Positions 6,304 to 8,939 of a stretch of 8,939 nucleotides of DNA are shown here, in pieces. The position numbers and the translations under genes were made by a program. The notes beneath the pieces are model-generated. The model was given only the letters and a program-made list of their open reading frames with translations. It did no database searches and was not told the DNA's origin. The DNA comes from Sphingomonadaceae bacterium. Its GTDB lineage: Bacteria > Pseudomonadota > Alphaproteobacteria > Sphingomonadales > Sphingomonadaceae. Where the stretch lies: contig RFSU01000092.1 in NCBI GenBank assembly GCA_009923795.1, positions 1 to 8,939 on the forward strand, given 5' to 3'. The stretch's first letter is position 1. Each line of letters opens with the position of its first letter.

Positions 6304-7115
6304 GTGGCACCCTTTTCCAATTCTTCTAGATTGTGCGGGATGCTTACATAGCCAGGGAGATTCTGGCCTCCATCGACATTGATCATTTCGCCAGTGACGA
6401 ACCGCGACATGTCCGATGCCAAGAATACGACCACGGGGCCTATGTCTATTTCTGGATCGCCTGCTCTTTTCAATGGGTTGGATGCCACCACGGTATCGAG
6501 GAATCCAGGAACATCCTTTACCAGTTGCGCAAATACCTGACCAAGCCCGGTAGGTGCAATCGCGTTTACGCGAATATTGAAACGGCCCCATTCCACTGCG
6601 GCGCTGCGCGTCATGCCGACAATACCAAGCTTGTTGATGTTATAATCACTATGCAACCAGGCGCCAGTTTGCGCATCAATCGAGCTGAAATTGATCACAG
6701 AGCCGCCGCCACGCGCCTTGAAATGAGGGAAAGCGGCCTGCATTGCCCACCAATTTCCCCAGACACCGATTTCAAGCGTGCGCTTCAGCATTTCGTCAGT
6801 CTTATGCTCCATCAGCACGCCGGACGACAGCAAAGATGCGTTGTTGACAAGGATGTCGAGGCCCCCAAAACTCTCTACGGCCTTATCCACAAAGGCGAGT
6901 ACATCCGCCTTAACGCCCGAATCTGCCGCCATGCCGATGGCTTTCGTCCCAAAGTCACGCTCGATTTCCGCCGCAACTGTCTCAGTGGCAGCACCGTCGC
7001 GGCCAGTGATGACCAGCGACGCGCCTTCTTTTGCTAACGCGCGTGAAATTCCATGGCCGAGGCCCTTGGCCCCGCCAGTAACGATTGCCACTTTTCCCTC
7101 CAGCAAGCGGGTCAT
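6300..7115 (-). CDS. Short-chain dehydrogenase/reductase (SDR), classical type
   Basis: A 271-residue Rossmann-fold NAD(P)-dependent oxidoreductase of usual length. Motifs: cofactor-binding TGGAKGLG (13-20); AADSG (63-67), which includes the Asp near the adenine; NNAS (91-94, a variant of NNAG); catalytic Ser145 in INFSSIDAQTG; Tyr158 and Lys162 in YNINK; and the C-terminal NVDGG (246-250). The Asn of the SDR catalytic tetrad (usual pattern vNxxG) is replaced by Gly117 in LEIGVWGNWW, so proton relay may differ from the family norm. In the operon it follows the reductase with an ATGA overlap, and GGAGAG (7121-7126) lies 5 nt before the ATG. Next to a ring-hydroxylating dioxygenase, a role as dihydrodiol or alcohol dehydrogenase is natural, but it is not close to BphB-type dihydrodiol dehydrogenases in its NNAS and post-Tyr region. 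Substrate unproven. Confidence 0.87.
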   Translation of the reverse strand: MTRLLEGKVAIVTGGAKGLGHGISRALAKEGASLVITGRDGAATETVAAEIERDFGTKAIGMAADSGVKADVLAFVDKAVESFGGLDILVNNASLLSSGVLMEHKTDEMLKRTLEIGVWGNWWAMQAAFPHFKARGGGSVINFSSIDAQTGAWLHSDYNINKLGIVGMTRSAAVEWGRFNIRVNAIAPTGLGQVFAQLVKDVPGFLDTVVASNPLKRAGDPEIDIGPVVVFLASDMSRFVTGEMINVDGGQNLPGYVSIPHNLEELEKGAT

Positions 7116-8278
7116 GCTTTCTCTCCAATCATTTTATCCATTTCCATGCGTTGTTCGCACTTTTCTTGCGTGAGAACATAGCCGCGCACAAAATTGTCCA
7201 TATCGACGAAGATGTATTTGCCGCCCGCCGCATCGTCTTCGAGTACATGCCAAGCGCCCGCCGCCGATCGTAAAGGCGGCAACAGGTTGATAGGGAACAG
7301 GGTTGTCTTCACTTGCACCGAAAGCGGTGGGAAGCGAATTTCGCATGGCGCGCCTAAAGCGGAAGGGGCGACCCCACGCGCTGCAGCCATAATCGGCGTT
7401 ACATAGGCGGATAGACCGTGTTCATATTCCGCGCAATCGCCGATAGCGAAGATGTATGGATCGCTGCTCTGGCCATATTGGTTGACTTTGATGCCGATGC
7501 CGACCTCGAGCCCCGCCTCTTGCGCAAGAGCGACATTCGGGCGGAGACCAACCGCAGAAAGAACCATATCCGCTTCGATCTGTGTCCCGTTGTCCAAAGT
7601 GGCAACATAGCCGGGACCGGGTTGTGCGTAATTTATCGCAACGATCTTGCGGGCTAGGTGCCATTCGACGCCTTCTGCAGCCAGGTGGTCACGCACCTTT
7701 TCTCCTACGATGGGCGGAACCAACTGCCCCAGAGGCAGCGACAGCATATCAACCACCACGGGGCGATATCCATTGGTCACCAGATCATTTGCAAATTCGG
7801 TTCCGACTAGGCCGCTTCCCATGATCAGCACACGGCCACCATCGGGCAACTCGCTGCGAAACCTGTCATAATGATCGAGCTGGTTGATTGCGATGGCGCG
7901 GTGAGCAGCGTCCCCCTCTAGAGATGGACGGACCGGCAGGGCACCTGTGGCGAGCACCAACGCATCGTAAGGAATGGGGCCGCCCGTCGTACAGAGCGCT
8001 TTGCTAGTCCTATCAATTGCTTCGGCTTCCCGCCCGATACGGGCATCCAGCTTCAACTGGGAAATCATTTTTTCCGCGCTTGACGTGACCAGTGTTTCGG
8101 CATTCTTTCCTTTGGCGAGAGCTGTAGAAAGCGCAGGCTTTGAATAGAAATGCCCGTCTTCCAGCGTCACCATTATCAACCGAGCCTCAGGCGAGAGCTT
8201 GCGCAGCTCACGGAGAACCCCGAACCCCGCAAGACCGCTGCCGACTACGACAATCTGAGGGGAGGCGCCGACGCTCAT
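7112..8278 (-). CDS. FAD/NAD-dependent ferredoxin or rubredoxin reductase
   Basis: A 388-residue two-dinucleotide-fold flavoprotein that passes electrons from NAD(P)H through FAD to an iron-sulfur carrier. Motifs: N-terminal FAD-binding VVVGSGLAGFG (10-20); DGHFYSKPALSTALAKGK (41-58), which is close to rubredoxin reductases of the AlkT/RubB and NorW kind; ATGALP (110-115); the NAD-binding MGSGLVGTEFA (153-163); and a second FAD motif YIFAIGDCAEY (275-285) with Asp281. A C-terminal domain follows. The length suits rubredoxin reductase (~380) slightly better than BphA4-type ferredoxin reductases (~400). It sits 5 bp after the dioxygenase beta subunit and ends in an ATGA overlap with the SDR start. 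It has no clear ribosome site of its own, so it is probably translated by coupling. It is the likely electron source for the dioxygenase, and possibly for the P450 (inference). The carrier protein is not in the window. Confidence 0.88.
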   Translation of the reverse strand: MSVGASPQIVVVGSGLAGFGVLRELRKLSPEARLIMVTLEDGHFYSKPALSTALAKGKNAETLVTSSAEKMISQLKLDARIGREAEAIDRTSKALCTTGGPIPYDALVLATGALPVRPSLEGDAAHRAIAINQLDHYDRFRSELPDGGRVLIMGSGLVGTEFANDLVTNGYRPVVVDMLSLPLGQLVPPIVGEKVRDHLAAEGVEWHLARKIVAINYAQPGPGYVATLDNGTQIEADMVLSAVGLRPNVALAQEAGLEVGIGIKVNQYGQSSDPYIFAIGDCAEYEHGLSAYVTPIMAAARGVAPSALGAPCEIRFPPLSVQVKTTLFPINLLPPLRSAAGAWHVLEDDAAGGKYIFVDMDNFVRGYVLTQEKCEQRMEMDKMIGEKA

Positions 8279-8283
8279 AACTG

Positions 8284-8865
8284 CTAAAGAAACACAGCGA
8301 AATTGGACATGCCCAGCACGGATTGGTCCACAATGATTTCCCTTCTGGCCAGCAGGTATGTGTCATCCACCTCGCGCCATACATCACGACGCTCAGCAGT
8401 CAGATTTTCGTTTTGAGGGTTGTCGCCACGGCTGCGCTCAAGAAAAAGATAGCTGACAACTTCGTATTCGCAAGGTGCTTCGCATTGGCCAACACGAACA
8501 TTGGTAACGAAACGACGGCATCGCGAGGGCGGGTCTTCGGCCCAAGCGCTCTTCTGCAATCGGCCGGTGCGCATTAGGATTGATGTGTAATCATCATCGA
8601 AGTGAAACATGGTCCGCATAACGTCGCGGTCCTTGTTCGCCCCAGTGCGGGTCAGTCGGATGGGGGCTTGATAGATCAAGTCCTCGGACAGCATGGCAAC
8701 CCAGTCATCAAACCGACGCTCATCAAGTGCGGCAGCTTCATCATTTAAGGTTTCAAGCAAGCGATTATAAATGGCCGAGCCCAGCGCCACCCGCTTACGA
8801 GAGACAAGCCCGCGCAGAATTGTGGTTGAATCGGGGGCTGCGGTTGATTGGGTAATCCAGGTCAT
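8284..8865 (-). CDS. Aromatic-ring-hydroxylating dioxygenase, beta (small) subunit
   Basis: A 193-residue protein with the cystatin/NTF2-like fold of dioxygenase small subunits (usual length 160-195). Family signs are: the helix IYNRLLETLNDEAAALDERRFDDWVAML (segment 32-59, typical 'E...LDxRRFddWlaL' core), then YQAPIRLTR; the conserved AWAEDPPSRCRRFVTNVRV stretch (107-125); and the C-terminal LLARREIIVDQSVLGMSNF (171-189), where RRxIxxDxSVL is characteristic. It has no metal centre of its own and stabilises the alpha3beta3 hexamer with the Rieske alpha subunit. The alpha gene ends 22 bp upstream. GAGAG lies 10 nt before the ATG. It resembles subunits of hydrocarbon and arylpropionate dioxygenases in general; no specific substrate can be named. 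Confidence 0.9.
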   Translation of the reverse strand: MTWITQSTAAPDSTTILRGLVSRKRVALGSAIYNRLLETLNDEAAALDERRFDDWVAMLSEDLIYQAPIRLTRTGANKDRDVMRTMFHFDDDYTSILMRTGRLQKSAWAEDPPSRCRRFVTNVRVGQCEAPCEYEVVSYLFLERSRGDNPQNENLTAERRDVWREVDDTYLLARREIIVDQSVLGMSNFAVFL

Positions 8866-8887
8866 GTCTTCAATACTCTCGCTTTTC

Positions 8888-8939
8888 TCAGGCGTTGCTC
8901 ATCAGTTTGTGATAGGCTAGCCACCAGTTCCACTGGGTG
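8888..8939 (-). CDS. Ring-hydroxylating dioxygenase alpha subunit, C-terminal end only (partial)
   Basis: The last 16 codons before a TGA at 8888-8890 read TQWNWWLAYHKLMSNA. The Trp-rich segment and 'WxxYxxLM' ending are like the C terminus of Rieske dioxygenase alpha subunits, and the position directly before the beta subunit (22-bp gap) is the standard alpha-beta order. The rest of the gene, with the Rieske cluster and the mononuclear iron site, lies beyond the right edge. The call rests mostly on context. Confidence 0.6.
   Translation of the reverse strand, partial: TQWNWWLAYHKLMSNA

Noticed and set aside
6304..6591. Upstream extension of the TetR frame that would make a 302-residue protein
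   Set aside because: The extra ~96 residues overlap the SDR gene, are rich in Arg/Trp/Cys and resemble no domain; the ATGA start at 6303 has a good ribosome site.
6333..7037. 234-codon plus-strand frame antisense to the operon SDR
   Set aside because: It lies wholly within the SDR gene, has no recognisable domain, and its composition is that of an antisense shadow.
1..8939. CRISPR array, tRNA, rRNA, transposase or attachment site
   Set aside because: I saw no regularly spaced direct repeats, no cloverleaf-like sequence, no transposase motif and no convincing att repeat at the phage junction.

Overview
This window looks like an accessory catabolic island of an alphaproteobacterium, most plausibly a sphingomonad. 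That assignment is an inference from the style of the P450, ring-hydroxylating dioxygenase and dienelactone-hydrolase-like genes and from moderate GC; no rRNA or other taxonomic marker is present.

Left edge (1-805): the end of a phage tail module. A tail-fibre-like protein, open to the window edge, ends in a peptidase S74 intramolecular chaperone domain. Three bases later comes the start of a small phage 'glycine-rich' tail protein, which loses its family character near 805. Middle-left (about 805-1756): a gene graveyard on the minus strand. It holds a fragment of electron-transfer flavoprotein beta subunit, the C-terminal part of a short-chain dehydrogenase (SDR) whose catalytic Tyr has become Asp, and the N-terminal part of a 3-oxoacid CoA-transferase A subunit with two in-frame TAG codons. 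The last two are fused out of frame near 1480. A perfect 14-bp palindrome lies between the SDR and ETF fragments. 1757-2101 is AT-rich and has no gene that I can see.

Right part (2102-8939): intact catabolic genes. A cytochrome P450 (minus) diverges from a dienelactone-hydrolase-family hydrolase (plus). The hydrolase converges on, and overlaps by 7 bp, the last gene of a long minus-strand operon entering from the right edge. In transcription order the operon is: dioxygenase alpha subunit (last 16 residues only), dioxygenase beta subunit, FAD/NAD ferredoxin- or rubredoxin-type reductase, SDR, TetR-family regulator, and an acyl-CoA-dehydrogenase-fold flavoprotein. Spacing is very tight (22, 5, -4, -4 and 19 bp), and two ATGA stop/start overlaps bracket the SDR.

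How they may work together (inference): the dioxygenase with its reductase would dihydroxylate a hydrophobic ring, the SDR would oxidise an alcohol or dihydrodiol, and the flavoprotein (which lacks an obvious acyl-CoA dehydrogenase catalytic Glu) may be a two-component flavin monooxygenase. The P450 would add a further hydroxylation and the hydrolase would open a lactone or ester. The TetR protein probably senses a pathway intermediate. No ferredoxin, flavin reductase or ring-cleavage dioxygenase is visible here, so the pathway must extend beyond the window. The substrate cannot be read from the sequence; polycyclic aromatic, terpenoid and steroid-like compounds are all candidates.
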